A stretch of 6,334 nt of DNA from Desulfofustis sp. (GCA_030145365.1 JAQYVS010000357.1:1-6334); one strand, 5' to 3'. Numbered from the stretch's first letter, positions 1 through 6,330 are shown. A program made the numbers and translations. The notes: generated from the letters alone by a model not told the origin.

Positions 1-143
1 GATTTTACCGACGGAGTAGTGGTGAAACACCGGATTTTTATACGACGACCTAAATCTTCCCAACCAAAATGTTCAACTAAGCTGGTCACAATCATTTCCA
101 GGGTGACGCCGTCCGGTGCGGATTCTACTTGCTGTTTACTCAT
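1..143 (-). CDS. VF530/DUF2132-family DNA-binding protein, N-terminal part (runs off the window)
   Basis: An ATG at 143-141 opens a frame that stays open for 47 full codons to the left edge of the window, so the C-terminus is missing. The translation starts MSKQQVESAPDGVTLEMIV and continues with the stretches LVEHFGWEDLGRRIKIRCF and TPSVK. This matches the VF530 (DUF2132) family as I remember it: a small protein of about 70-90 residues with a GVTLE-x-IV-x-x-LVEHYGW-x-x-LG-x-RI-x-I-x-CF-x-x-x-PS-x-KSS pattern, described as a DNA-binding fold of unclear cellular role. No strong Shine-Dalgarno is visible upstream (the bases before ATG read AATCACCAAAT). The gene lies on the same strand as the nap genes but 336 nt beyond the last of them, so it is probably a separate transcription unit. 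The family call rests on motif memory over about half of the protein. Confidence 0.8.
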   Translation of the reverse strand, partial: MSKQQVESAPDGVTLEMIVTSLVEHFGWEDLGRRIKIRCFTTTPSVK

Positions 144-479
144 ATTTGGTGATTGGATTTATGTAAGGATCTGAACAGTCACTAACAAACGTAACATTGT
201 CATAATGAAAACTAGAGTTTATTCCTGATTATCTGATCAACACAGATTTTCACAGTAGAAATCACTGCCGGTGGAATTCGCTACTTTGATGGTCACCGTA
301 TGTGGACAGATGTTATCAGGAAGAAGCTAATCCAAAAGACGTTTTTAGATGACAGAGATTGGCAGAGAACATCTCGATGTCATCAAAATCAAGTATTTAA
401 TGGCTAGGTGGCCATGGTGGTAGATCTAAAGTTTGGAAAACTACTCGTTGCCCCGGACCGTTCTATTGAAACTCACTAC
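144..479. other. Intergenic region between the nap operon end and the VF530-family gene
   Basis: I find no credible coding frame on either strand here; the longest ATG frames I traced end within about 15 codons. The region should carry the operon's transcription end and the promoter of the 143-1 gene. I see no GC-rich stem followed by a T-run on the minus strand, and no pair of good -35 and -10 boxes. The best single -10-like hexamers on the minus strand are GATAAT (233-228) and CATTAT (207-202), both without a matching -35. The notable structure is the inverted repeat at 343-388. A much weaker 5-bp hairpin (ATGGC, six-base loop, GCCAT) lies at 400-415. Confidence 0.6.
343..388. repeat. Imperfect inverted repeat, 16 base pairs with an 11-nt loop
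   Basis: On the + strand the left arm TTTT-a-GATGACAGAGAT (343-359) pairs with the right arm ATCTC-ga-TGTCATCAAAA (371-388). This gives 16 Watson-Crick pairs, a one-base bulge (A347), a two-base bulge (376-377) and an 11-nt loop (360-370). It lies about 90 nt past the stop codon of the last nap gene. The stem is AT-rich, and its flanks have T before and A after the stem, the reverse of an intrinsic terminator in either direction. It could be an mRNA 3'-end stabilising hairpin, a protein-binding site, or a degenerate small mobile repeat; the sequence does not decide. Confidence 0.55.
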
Positions 480-1709
480 TTACTGTCTGCTGTAACTTTG
501 CTCAATTACGAGGGCTGTACGGACCAACCAGGTAACAATGGTTATTCCGAGAGCAAAGATACCAAGGGTTACAGATAACTCAACCCAGGTCGGTAAATAA
601 TCAACAACTTCGCCAAGCGGGCTTGGGATGAGACCGGGAACGATTAGACCAATTCCTTTTTCCATCCAAATTGCTATGAAAAGAAAGAGACAGGCAGGGA
701 GAAGTACTTTGGGGTTGTTTTTCCCGGGGTTAAACGCAAGTACCAGCGTCGCCATCACATTGACACATACAGAAGTCCAAATCCAAGGTACAAGAGAATT
801 ATGACCGTCCATACCAAAAAACAGATAGACAGCCGAACTTGAATGGTGAGTTGGAAAATAGAATTCTTTGAAAATTTCAGAAAAAAGCATGATCAGGTTG
901 ATGATGGCCGATATAACAATGATCAACCTCAGTTTATTGAAGACGCTTCGATCAATTTTGTAACTGGTTGAGCTATGAATTACCGCAAGAATCAGGGCTA
1001 TCAAGGCAGGCCCGGCAGCAAATGCAGAGGCCAGAAAACGCGGGCCCATTAACGGGTTGTTCCAGAACGGTCGGGCAGGCAAGCCCTGGTAGAGAAACGC
1101 CGTTACCATATGAATTGAGAAGGCCCAGAAAATTGAGAGGAATACAAAGGGACGATATTTCTTTTCGTCTGCTTTCCGCCCCCGGTAGTGGCTGTAGAGA
1201 ATATAGGCTGGGACGAGGGCATTCAACAGCAGGTATCCATTTAAGACCAACACATCCCAGGCAAGAATTGAAGAAGGGAAATTAAAGATGCCAATACCCG
1301 GTATCAAATGCCATGCCTGGAGTGGGGCCCCGAGGTCTGCCATAATAAAAGTTAAGCACATCACCAGCGCGCCGACTGCAACGCCTTCTCCAATGATTAC
1401 TACCCGGTGAAAATCAGGATCGTGAAAGACATACGCGGGCAGTATCAGCATAACAGCTGCGGCTGCAACCCCGACGAGAAACGTAAAATTTGAGATATAG
1501 AAACCCCAACTGACTATATCATTCATGCCGGTTACTTCAAGTCCATATCGAGCCTGGAATGAATAGGCATATATTCCAAGTGCCATGAAGCCGAATAAGA
1601 CGATCCTGAAAATCTGAAATCCCAAGCTGCCACGGAGATTCCAGCGAATACCGTCGATAAAAAAGGTCCTTAGATTTCTCTCATCCTGTGCTCTCATTAT
1701 TACACCCAT
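480..1709 (-). CDS. NrfD/DsrP-type integral membrane quinol oxidoreductase subunit
   Basis: This 409-residue protein is very hydrophobic, with about ten predicted helices, roughly at residues 32-52, 66-92, 103-125, 145-172, 188-206, 222-246, 258-280, 304-326, 335-360 and 375-400. Length and helix count fit the longer NrfD-superfamily members (DsrP, HmcC, ActC-like) better than eight-helix NrfD or PsrC. Supporting stretches are SWGFYISNFTFLVGVA (67-82), HMVTAFLYQGLPARP (200-214), PRFLASAFAAGPAL (223-236), KGIGLIVPG (351-359) and the end segment YLPTWVEL (371-378), which look DsrP-like from memory. Members of this superfamily exchange electrons between menaquinone and a periplasmic FeS partner, here presumably the gene just upstream. 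The chosen ATG overlaps the preceding stop as TGATG, suggesting translational coupling. Alternatives are a TTG at 1712 and an ATG at 1697, the latter preceded by a GGGTG at 1707-1703. The stop is TAA at 482-480. Its role as quinol oxidase for Nap is inferred from context. Confidence 0.9.
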   Translation of the reverse strand: MGVIMRAQDERNLRTFFIDGIRWNLRGSLGFQIFRIVLFGFMALGIYAYSFQARYGLEVTGMNDIVSWGFYISNFTFLVGVAAAAVMLILPAYVFHDPDFHRVVIIGEGVAVGALVMCLTFIMADLGAPLQAWHLIPGIGIFNFPSSILAWDVLVLNGYLLLNALVPAYILYSHYRGRKADEKKYRPFVFLSIFWAFSIHMVTAFLYQGLPARPFWNNPLMGPRFLASAFAAGPALIALILAVIHSSTSYKIDRSVFNKLRLIIVISAIINLIMLFSEIFKEFYFPTHHSSSAVYLFFGMDGHNSLVPWIWTSVCVNVMATLVLAFNPGKNNPKVLLPACLFLFIAIWMEKGIGLIVPGLIPSPLGEVVDYLPTWVELSVTLGIFALGITIVTWLVRTALVIEQSYSRQ

Positions 1710-2677
1710 CAATCGATGAAATACCAGAACTTTGGATCAGTTCCGAGTTCCTCTTTCATCCTAAAAACTTTCTTGTGTTTCAGGACGTACCGTATCTCGC
1801 TGTCAGGATCGAGCAGGTTGCCGAAAACACGGGCACCCGTCGGACAAGCCTCAACACAGGCTGGCAGCCGACCCTTCCGGGTCCGCTGGATACAGAAGGT
1901 GCACTTCTCCATCTTCCCTTTGGGGCGGAGGCGGTTTCCGAGATAGTGCTGCCTGGTGGTAATCTCTTCCACGGGCACTTCCGGTTTGCCCCAGTTGAAA
2001 CGTCGGCCATAATAGGGGCATGCTGCCTGGCAATAGCGGCAGCCAATGCACCAGTCATAATCGACAACGACGATGCCGTCCGGTTCTTTCCAGGTTGCTT
2101 TAGTGGGGCATGCTTTTGTACACGGTGCCTTTTCACAATGAAAGCATTGCGTTCCCATGTAAAACTTATTCTCGACTGGTACTTCGTGATAATACTGACC
2201 ATCTCCGGTGCTCGGGTCGAGCTGGCCTGGCTCCATTTCGAAAATCCTGATATACTGGGTGTTTGTTTTACGATCCAGGTTGTTTTCCTTCACACAAGCA
2301 GTTACACATTCCATGAATCCTTCACACCGAGTAATGTTGAAAGCATAACCGAACAACACCCCATCAAGCGGAGGATTGCTTGCCATTTGAAGGTCCAGAT
2401 TGTCTCCAAGTTTTGCTAAACGTTCAAGGCGTCTTACCGTTTCATCCTTCTCGTCCTGGGTCATCAGCCGGTAATTTTCCTTGAAAAATTCCTGCCATCG
2501 CAATTTCATTTCCTCAGAACTGGCGGCGTTTGCATTCGGAATGCAACCGGCAGTCAAAGCGGCACTGCCAGCGGCAGCCGCTATTGACAGTGATTTAATG
2601 AATGCCCGCCTGCTACTTTTTCCCTCGAGCAGTTTGGAAGCAGGATTTTTACTGGGCTTTTTTGTCTCAGAGCTCAT
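1709..2677 (-). CDS. Tat-exported multi-cluster [4Fe-4S] protein of the NrfC/DsrO/TtrB type
   Basis: This 322-residue electron-transfer subunit would link the membrane quinol oxidase to periplasmic cytochromes. The N-terminus carries a clear twin-arginine motif SSRRAFIK (21-28) and an Ala-rich hydrophobic stretch. It ends in LTAGC (41-45), which also fits a lipobox, so it may be a Tat lipoprotein anchored at Cys45; cleavage after Ala51 is the alternative. Four cysteine groups follow: I, C118, C124, C128; II, C178, C181, C186, C190; III, C210, C213, C216, C220; IV, C259, C262, C274, C278. Groups II to IV are complete. Group I lacks its usual second Cys and has Phe121, so one cluster may be [3Fe-4S] or otherwise ligated. 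An insertion of about 50 residues separates groups I and II. It starts 12 nt after the upstream cytochrome's stop with AGGGA at good spacing, and it overlaps the next gene by one base. No Mo-enzyme partner other than NapA is encoded here. Confidence 0.93.
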   Translation of the reverse strand: MSSETKKPSKNPASKLLEGKSSRRAFIKSLSIAAAAGSAALTAGCIPNANAASSEEMKLRWQEFFKENYRLMTQDEKDETVRRLERLAKLGDNLDLQMASNPPLDGVLFGYAFNITRCEGFMECVTACVKENNLDRKTNTQYIRIFEMEPGQLDPSTGDGQYYHEVPVENKFYMGTQCFHCEKAPCTKACPTKATWKEPDGIVVVDYDWCIGCRYCQAACPYYGRRFNWGKPEVPVEEITTRQHYLGNRLRPKGKMEKCTFCIQRTRKGRLPACVEACPTGARVFGNLLDPDSEIRYVLKHKKVFRMKEELGTDPKFWYFID

Positions 2678-2683
2678 TTAATT

Positions 2684-2688
2684 TCCCT
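2684..2688 (-). promoter_or_regulatory. Ribosome binding site of the iron-sulfur subunit gene
   Basis: AGGGA on the minus strand ends 6 nt before the ATG at 2677. It sits directly after the TGA stop of the upstream cytochrome (2692-2690), so initiation is probably coupled to termination of that gene. It supports the chosen start and the full twin-arginine leader. Confidence 0.6.
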
Positions 2689-2689
2689 A

Positions 2690-3301
2690 TCAATCTATGG
2701 GTACCGAGTAGGTAGCCGGAAATCTCTTTTCAAAACGCGGAGAATGAGGGTTGTGACACGTAGTACAGTTGAAAACGACGCGCTCACCAGCCCAGTTGGA
2801 AGCCCGTTTGCCGTGAGCTCCCCCGAGCCAGTCCCGCTTCTGACGAAAGTGACATTGACCGCACAATTGATAACTGTGGTCGAAATCGATTTTCTGCCCC
2901 TTTTTGTCTTCGAGATAATCCCGTTCCACAGGATGGTGGCACTCTATGCAGGTAAGTGCTTGTCCTTCACTGCCGTGTTCTAATTGAACGTCTCCGTGTG
3001 TCAGTTCCAGGCCGAAGTTGACGGTAACCGGTTTACTCGTATGGCAACTGCTGCACTTATATCTCCCAATAAGCTTTTTTCTCGCCAGCACCCTGAACGA
3101 TCCTCCCTGATAACTTTCCCTAGAAAGAACCGTATCCTCCGTAACATATTGATCTAGAGGAACCGCACGAGAATCGAACTCCTGTTCAGACATCTTCACC
3201 TCGTCTAAAAACGATTTCTCGCTGGCATAACCTGATACCGATACTCCGGAGCCAATGATAGCTAACAGGAAAAGAATGCTGATAGTTCTCTTGTTTATCA
3301 T
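2690..3301 (-). CDS. Periplasmic tetrahaem c-type cytochrome linking the FeS subunit to Nap
   Basis: This 203-residue protein has a Sec-type signal peptide: a basic start (MINKR), a hydrophobic core to about residue 24, and a likely cut near SGYA-SEK. Four CXXCH haem sites follow: CSSCH (83-87), CIECH (118-122), CGQCH (147-151) and CTTCH (179-183). Six further histidines (102, 109, 123, 142, 163, 186) could be distal ligands, enough for bis-His coordination of all four haems. The C-terminal part, with GGAHGKR (160-166), a Trp and then CTTCHNPHSPRF, resembles cytochromes encoded beside FeS/NrfD pairs, but I cannot name the subfamily. The role is analogous to DsrJ in DsrJOP or to cytochrome subunits of Geobacter-type Cbc complexes; it is not NapC-like, since there is no retained membrane anchor. 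The start has only a weak AGGT about 11 nt upstream. It lies 41 nt after the NapB-like gene and 12 nt before the FeS gene. Electron transfer between those partners is inferred. Confidence 0.9.
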   Translation of the reverse strand: MINKRTISILFLLAIIGSGVSVSGYASEKSFLDEVKMSEQEFDSRAVPLDQYVTEDTVLSRESYQGGSFRVLARKKLIGRYKCSSCHTSKPVTVNFGLELTHGDVQLEHGSEGQALTCIECHHPVERDYLEDKKGQKIDFDHSYQLCGQCHFRQKRDWLGGAHGKRASNWAGERVVFNCTTCHNPHSPRFEKRFPATYSVPID

Positions 3302-3342
3302 GATCTGGTTACCTGTTGTGTTGGTGTAGCCATCAGGCGGCT

Positions 3343-3996
3343 TTAATTCCGCTCAAATGCAGTCAAAGGCTTGAATTGTGAGACTGCAGCATGACACTGG
3401 CGGCAGTCACCTCGTGATGCATGGTCGATCCTGATTTCCACCACTGCGCCGGGACCTGTATGACAAGCAATACAATTCTCTCGAAGCTGGATACTGTGGG
3501 GCATAGCGGGAGGTGAGCTGCTTAAAAATGATTGCCCGAGCCGCGGTGGGGCAACAGACTTCCAGTTTGTCTCCACAAATAATTCTTTTGTCTGAACCTG
3601 TGCATGGCACTGGGTGCAGAGCGTGTATTCCGGATGAGGCGTGACCGGAGCAAAGGCCTGAAAATCAGGGCTGTATCCACCTCTTCTATGGCAGGAGAGA
3701 CAATCGGTTTCGTTACCGCTGAAGCTCAGATCCACTTCGTGTGGTATTCGGGGGGGAGATCCGGGATATTGCCTGAGTTCATAGTAACCGACAAGGTTAC
3801 GTCCGCCCGAGCCAGCCGTAAGATTTTCTGTTGGAGTTTGCTGTTGGGCAGCAAATAGTTTTTTCCCCTGGTTATCAAAATTGTCAGGCACGCCCGAATC
3901 CGTGGGGTTTTCCGCTGCTGAAACAGTAGAGAAGCAGAAGAACCCGAAAACGACAACAGCTGACCTGATTATGGTTAAGCAACTGTTCTGTTTCAT
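3343..3996 (-). CDS. napB: NapB-like tetrahaem cytochrome c, nitrate reductase electron-transfer subunit
   Basis: This 217-residue exported cytochrome would deliver electrons to NapA. A Sec signal peptide covers residues 1-27 (cut near TVSA-AEN). Haem sites are CLSCH (99-103), CTQCH (127-131), CIACH (175-179) and CRQCH (198-202). The mature protein has exactly four other histidines (86, 121, 167, 192), one per haem, so all-bis-His ligation is plausible. Residues 81-148 look like classical dihaem NapB: PPRIPH before the first haem, then CTQCH, then a short tail. Residues 162-203 repeat the layout in compact form (PPAMPH, CIACH, H-x5-CRQCHA). Classical NapB has only two haems. The ATG at 3996 is chosen over an in-frame ATG at 4023 because it overlaps the napA stop (TAATG), has GGAGA 7 nt upstream, and begins directly with a signal peptide. 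The napB symbol rests on the first module and the napA adjacency; the second module makes it an atypical member. Confidence 0.9.
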   Translation of the reverse strand: MKQNSCLTIIRSAVVVFGFFCFSTVSAAENPTDSGVPDNFDNQGKKLFAAQQQTPTENLTAGSGGRNLVGYYELRQYPGSPPRIPHEVDLSFSGNETDCLSCHRRGGYSPDFQAFAPVTPHPEYTLCTQCHAQVQTKELFVETNWKSVAPPRLGQSFLSSSPPAMPHSIQLRENCIACHTGPGAVVEIRIDHASRGDCRQCHAAVSQFKPLTAFERN

Positions 3997-6314
3997 TATG
4001 CTTTCTCCAGCCTCACGGCACATTTTTTATAATCCGGCTGTTTTGAGATCGGACAGAAGGCATCCAGTGTTACCTCGTTGATCAGGTAACTTTCATCAAA
4101 GAAAGGTACGAAAACCATGCCTTTTACCGGGACACCTCTCCCGTTTATTTGGGCAGGCATGGTGACATCACCTCTTCGTGAAATAATTTTGACAAGCTCA
4201 CCGTCTACAACGCCGAGTTCTGCAGCGTCTTCTGGATGAATCTCCACATAAGAGGACGGAACTGCATTGTGAAGCACGGGCACCCTCCTTGTCATGGATC
4301 CGGTATGCCAATGCTCGATAACCCGGCCGGTGTTGAGCCAAAAGTTATACTCATCGTCAGGAGATTCGGCGGCTGGTTCGTAGGGACGAGCCCAGATCCA
4401 GGCGCGATTATCTTTTTTACCGTAAAAATCAAAGTCTTTTCCGTTGGAACAGGCCGGATCATGTTTCGGATTGAAACGCCACCGGGTTTCCTTGCCATTC
4501 ACAAACGGCCATTGTACTCCGGACCTTGCCTGTAGCACTTTGTAAGGTGCCATTTCGTGCTTGGGTCCGGCATGGAATTTACGGTATTCTTCCCAGATCT
4601 TTTCAATATAGTCTTCACTGCTCCAGGGAAATTGTTTTTCATATCCGAGCCTTCTTGCAACTTCAATGATCTGCCAGGTATCAGACATTGCCTCACCCGG
4701 GGGATCTACAATCTGGGCAAAGTGCTGAGTTCGCCGCTCCGAGTTCCCGTACATCCCTTCCTGTTCTATCCACATCGCTGCTGGCAGAATCACATCGGCA
4801 ACATCGGTGGTCGGAGTAGGGTAGACATCCGAGACAACGACAAAACGGTCATCCTTGAGTGCTCCTTTTCGATAACGGTTCAGATTGGGCATGGTCACCA
4901 TCGGATTGGTCACCTGGATCCAGATAAACTTGATGTCACCGCGATCGAGAGCTCGAAACATCTCCACGGTGTGATACGTTGGTTTAGGATCGATATTACT
5001 GACAGGAACATCCCATATCTCAGCGGCCATTTCACGGGCTTGTTCGTTCATAACAACACCATGAGGGAGCTTATGGGTCAGGGTGCCGACCTCGCGGACG
5101 GTTCCACAGGCACTTGGTTGTCCGGTAAGAGAAAACGGACTGTTCCCCGGTGTCGATATCTTGCCGACCAGGAGGTGAATGTTATAAACGAGGTTATTTA
5201 TCCACGTTCCCCTCGTGTGCTGGTTCATTCCCATGCACCAGAACGAGGTAACCTTCAGCCCTGGATTGCCATAGAGGGATGCCAAGTATTTGATCTCCTT
5301 GGCTGGCACACCGGAGATTTTTTCAACCTTCTCCGGGGTATAATCTTCCAGGAACGTCTTGAAGGCTTCAAAGTCAATTGTTTCAGCACTCTCTTTAAAG
5401 GTGAAGTGATCTTCTGTTCCGTAGCCGATATTGGTTTTTCCTTTGTGAAAAGAGACATGCTCATTGACAAAATTCCGATTTATCCAGCCATTTTTGATTA
5501 TTTCGTAGCAAATTGCATTGGCAACAGCGAGATCGGTCTGTGGTTTGAAAATAATAGATTTGTCAGCAGCCTGACTGGTTCTGGTATATCGGGTAGCAAA
5601 ATCGATAATTTTGACATTTGAACGGCGTTTACGATTTGCCAGCATCCGAGAGAACAGAACCGGATGCATTTCCGACATATTGTTGCCCCAGGTTATAAAA
5701 ACATCCGCGTGATCGATATCTTCATAACAGCCCATAGGCTCATCCAGACCAAAGGATGTCATAAATCCAGTAACAGCGCTGGCCATACAGAGTCGCGCAT
5801 TGGCTTCAACATTATTCGTTCCAAGACATCCTTTGAACAATTTTGAGGCAACATATCCGTCAGGAATAGTCCACTGGCCTGACCCATACATAGCAACAGA
5901 GTCTTTGCCATGTTTCTCATGGGTTTCTTTCAGCTTTTGAGCAATAAGGTCAAGTGCTTCCTGAATCGGTACCTCAACCATTTTGCCATCCTTTCGGACC
6001 TGTGCTTTAGTCAGTCTATCTTCGCCATACAACGCCTGAACAGAGTGATACCCCTTCATGCAGCAGAGCCCCTTGTTGACACTACAACTTGGATCGCCCT
6101 TTACAGCGACAGCACGACCGTCACTTACTCCTACTAATACCCCACAACCGGTACCGCAGAAGCGACATGGAGTTTTCTGCCACGATATCATTCCCGAATT
6201 GTTTGCAAGCCTGCTCCAGCCACCAAAGCTTATACCTGGAAATAGAGCCCCGGCACTCGCCAAAGCGCTGCTGATCGCCGCCTGTTTGATAAACTGTCTT
6301 CTGTCGAGTTTCAT
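3996..6314 (-). CDS. napA: Periplasmic nitrate reductase catalytic subunit NapA
   Basis: NapA reduces nitrate to nitrite in the periplasm at a Mo-bisMGD site, fed by one [4Fe-4S] cluster. The 772-residue product begins with a twin-arginine leader (DRRQFIK, residues 4-10; hydrophobic to about 31), as needed for folded cofactor export. The cluster motif is C50-x2-C53-x3-C57-x27-C85, with Lys87 in the usual electron-relay position. The Mo-ligand Cys is C176 in NARLCMASAVTGF. Family stretches include MGMNQHTRGTW (361-371, with the conserved active-site Arg368), KISTPGNSPFSLTGQPSACG (385-404), and a molybdopterin-binding C-terminal domain with NTGRVIEHWHTGSMTRR (661-677). The length is near Desulfovibrio desulfuricans monomeric NapA (about 755) and shorter than E. 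coli NapA (about 828). Cys84 beside the cluster Cys85 is a minor oddity. GGAG lies 11 nt before ATG. It is first of the five genes visible; a napD chaperone gene is not in the window. The Tat leader and NapA-type motifs argue against assimilatory NasA or formate dehydrogenase. Confidence 0.97.
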   Translation of the reverse strand: MKLDRRQFIKQAAISSALASAGALFPGISFGGWSRLANNSGMISWQKTPCRFCGTGCGVLVGVSDGRAVAVKGDPSCSVNKGLCCMKGYHSVQALYGEDRLTKAQVRKDGKMVEVPIQEALDLIAQKLKETHEKHGKDSVAMYGSGQWTIPDGYVASKLFKGCLGTNNVEANARLCMASAVTGFMTSFGLDEPMGCYEDIDHADVFITWGNNMSEMHPVLFSRMLANRKRRSNVKIIDFATRYTRTSQAADKSIIFKPQTDLAVANAICYEIIKNGWINRNFVNEHVSFHKGKTNIGYGTEDHFTFKESAETIDFEAFKTFLEDYTPEKVEKISGVPAKEIKYLASLYGNPGLKVTSFWCMGMNQHTRGTWINNLVYNIHLLVGKISTPGNSPFSLTGQPSACGTVREVGTLTHKLPHGVVMNEQAREMAAEIWDVPVSNIDPKPTYHTVEMFRALDRGDIKFIWIQVTNPMVTMPNLNRYRKGALKDDRFVVVSDVYPTPTTDVADVILPAAMWIEQEGMYGNSERRTQHFAQIVDPPGEAMSDTWQIIEVARRLGYEKQFPWSSEDYIEKIWEEYRKFHAGPKHEMAPYKVLQARSGVQWPFVNGKETRWRFNPKHDPACSNGKDFDFYGKKDNRAWIWARPYEPAAESPDDEYNFWLNTGRVIEHWHTGSMTRRVPVLHNAVPSSYVEIHPEDAAELGVVDGELVKIISRRGDVTMPAQINGRGVPVKGMVFVPFFDESYLINEVTLDAFCPISKQPDYKKCAVRLEKA
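4004..4008 (-). promoter_or_regulatory. Ribosome binding site deciding the napB-like start
   Basis: GGAGA on the minus strand ends 7 nt before the ATG at 3996 and lies inside the last codons of napA. It favours the 3996 start over the upstream in-frame ATG at 4023, which would place nine residues (MCREAGESI) before the signal peptide. With the TAATG overlap it implies translational coupling of napA and the cytochrome. Confidence 0.75.
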
Positions 6315-6324
6315 GATCTGATTT

Positions 6325-6330
6325 TCTCCA
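6325..6330 (-). promoter_or_regulatory. Ribosome binding site of napA
   Basis: TGGAGA on the minus strand lies upstream of the napA ATG (6314), with 11 nt between GGAG and the start codon, slightly long but plausible. The window ends four bases further on, so the operon promoter or any preceding nap gene cannot be seen. Confidence 0.6.

Noticed and set aside
225..240. Possible FNR/CRP-type box (TTGATCAGATAATCAG on the minus strand)
   Set aside because: The half-sites TTGAT and ATCAG are spaced by six bases, not four, and the second half is imperfect, so it does not fit the FNR consensus.
400..415. Small hairpin ATGGC-TAGGTG-GCCAT as the operon terminator
   Set aside because: Only five base pairs and no T-run follows on the minus strand.
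425..480. Near-direct repeats (AAACTACTC and AAACTCACTACT) just after the last nap gene
   Set aside because: Too short and inexact to separate from chance.
1688..2419. Open frame of 243 codons on the + strand opposite the FeS subunit
   Set aside because: Antisense to the cysteine motifs of a clearly real gene; its apparent hydrophobic and Cys-rich patches are mirror effects of those codons.
3997..4023. Upstream in-frame ATG at 4023 as start of the NapB-like protein
   Set aside because: It would overlap napA by 28 bases and put MCREAGESI before the signal peptide; the ATG at 3996 has a good GGAGA and a TAATG overlap.
4557..5621. Long open frame of 354 codons on the + strand opposite napA
   Set aside because: It lies wholly antisense to conserved NapA domains, shows no recognisable motif, and has the composition of a reverse-complement shadow.
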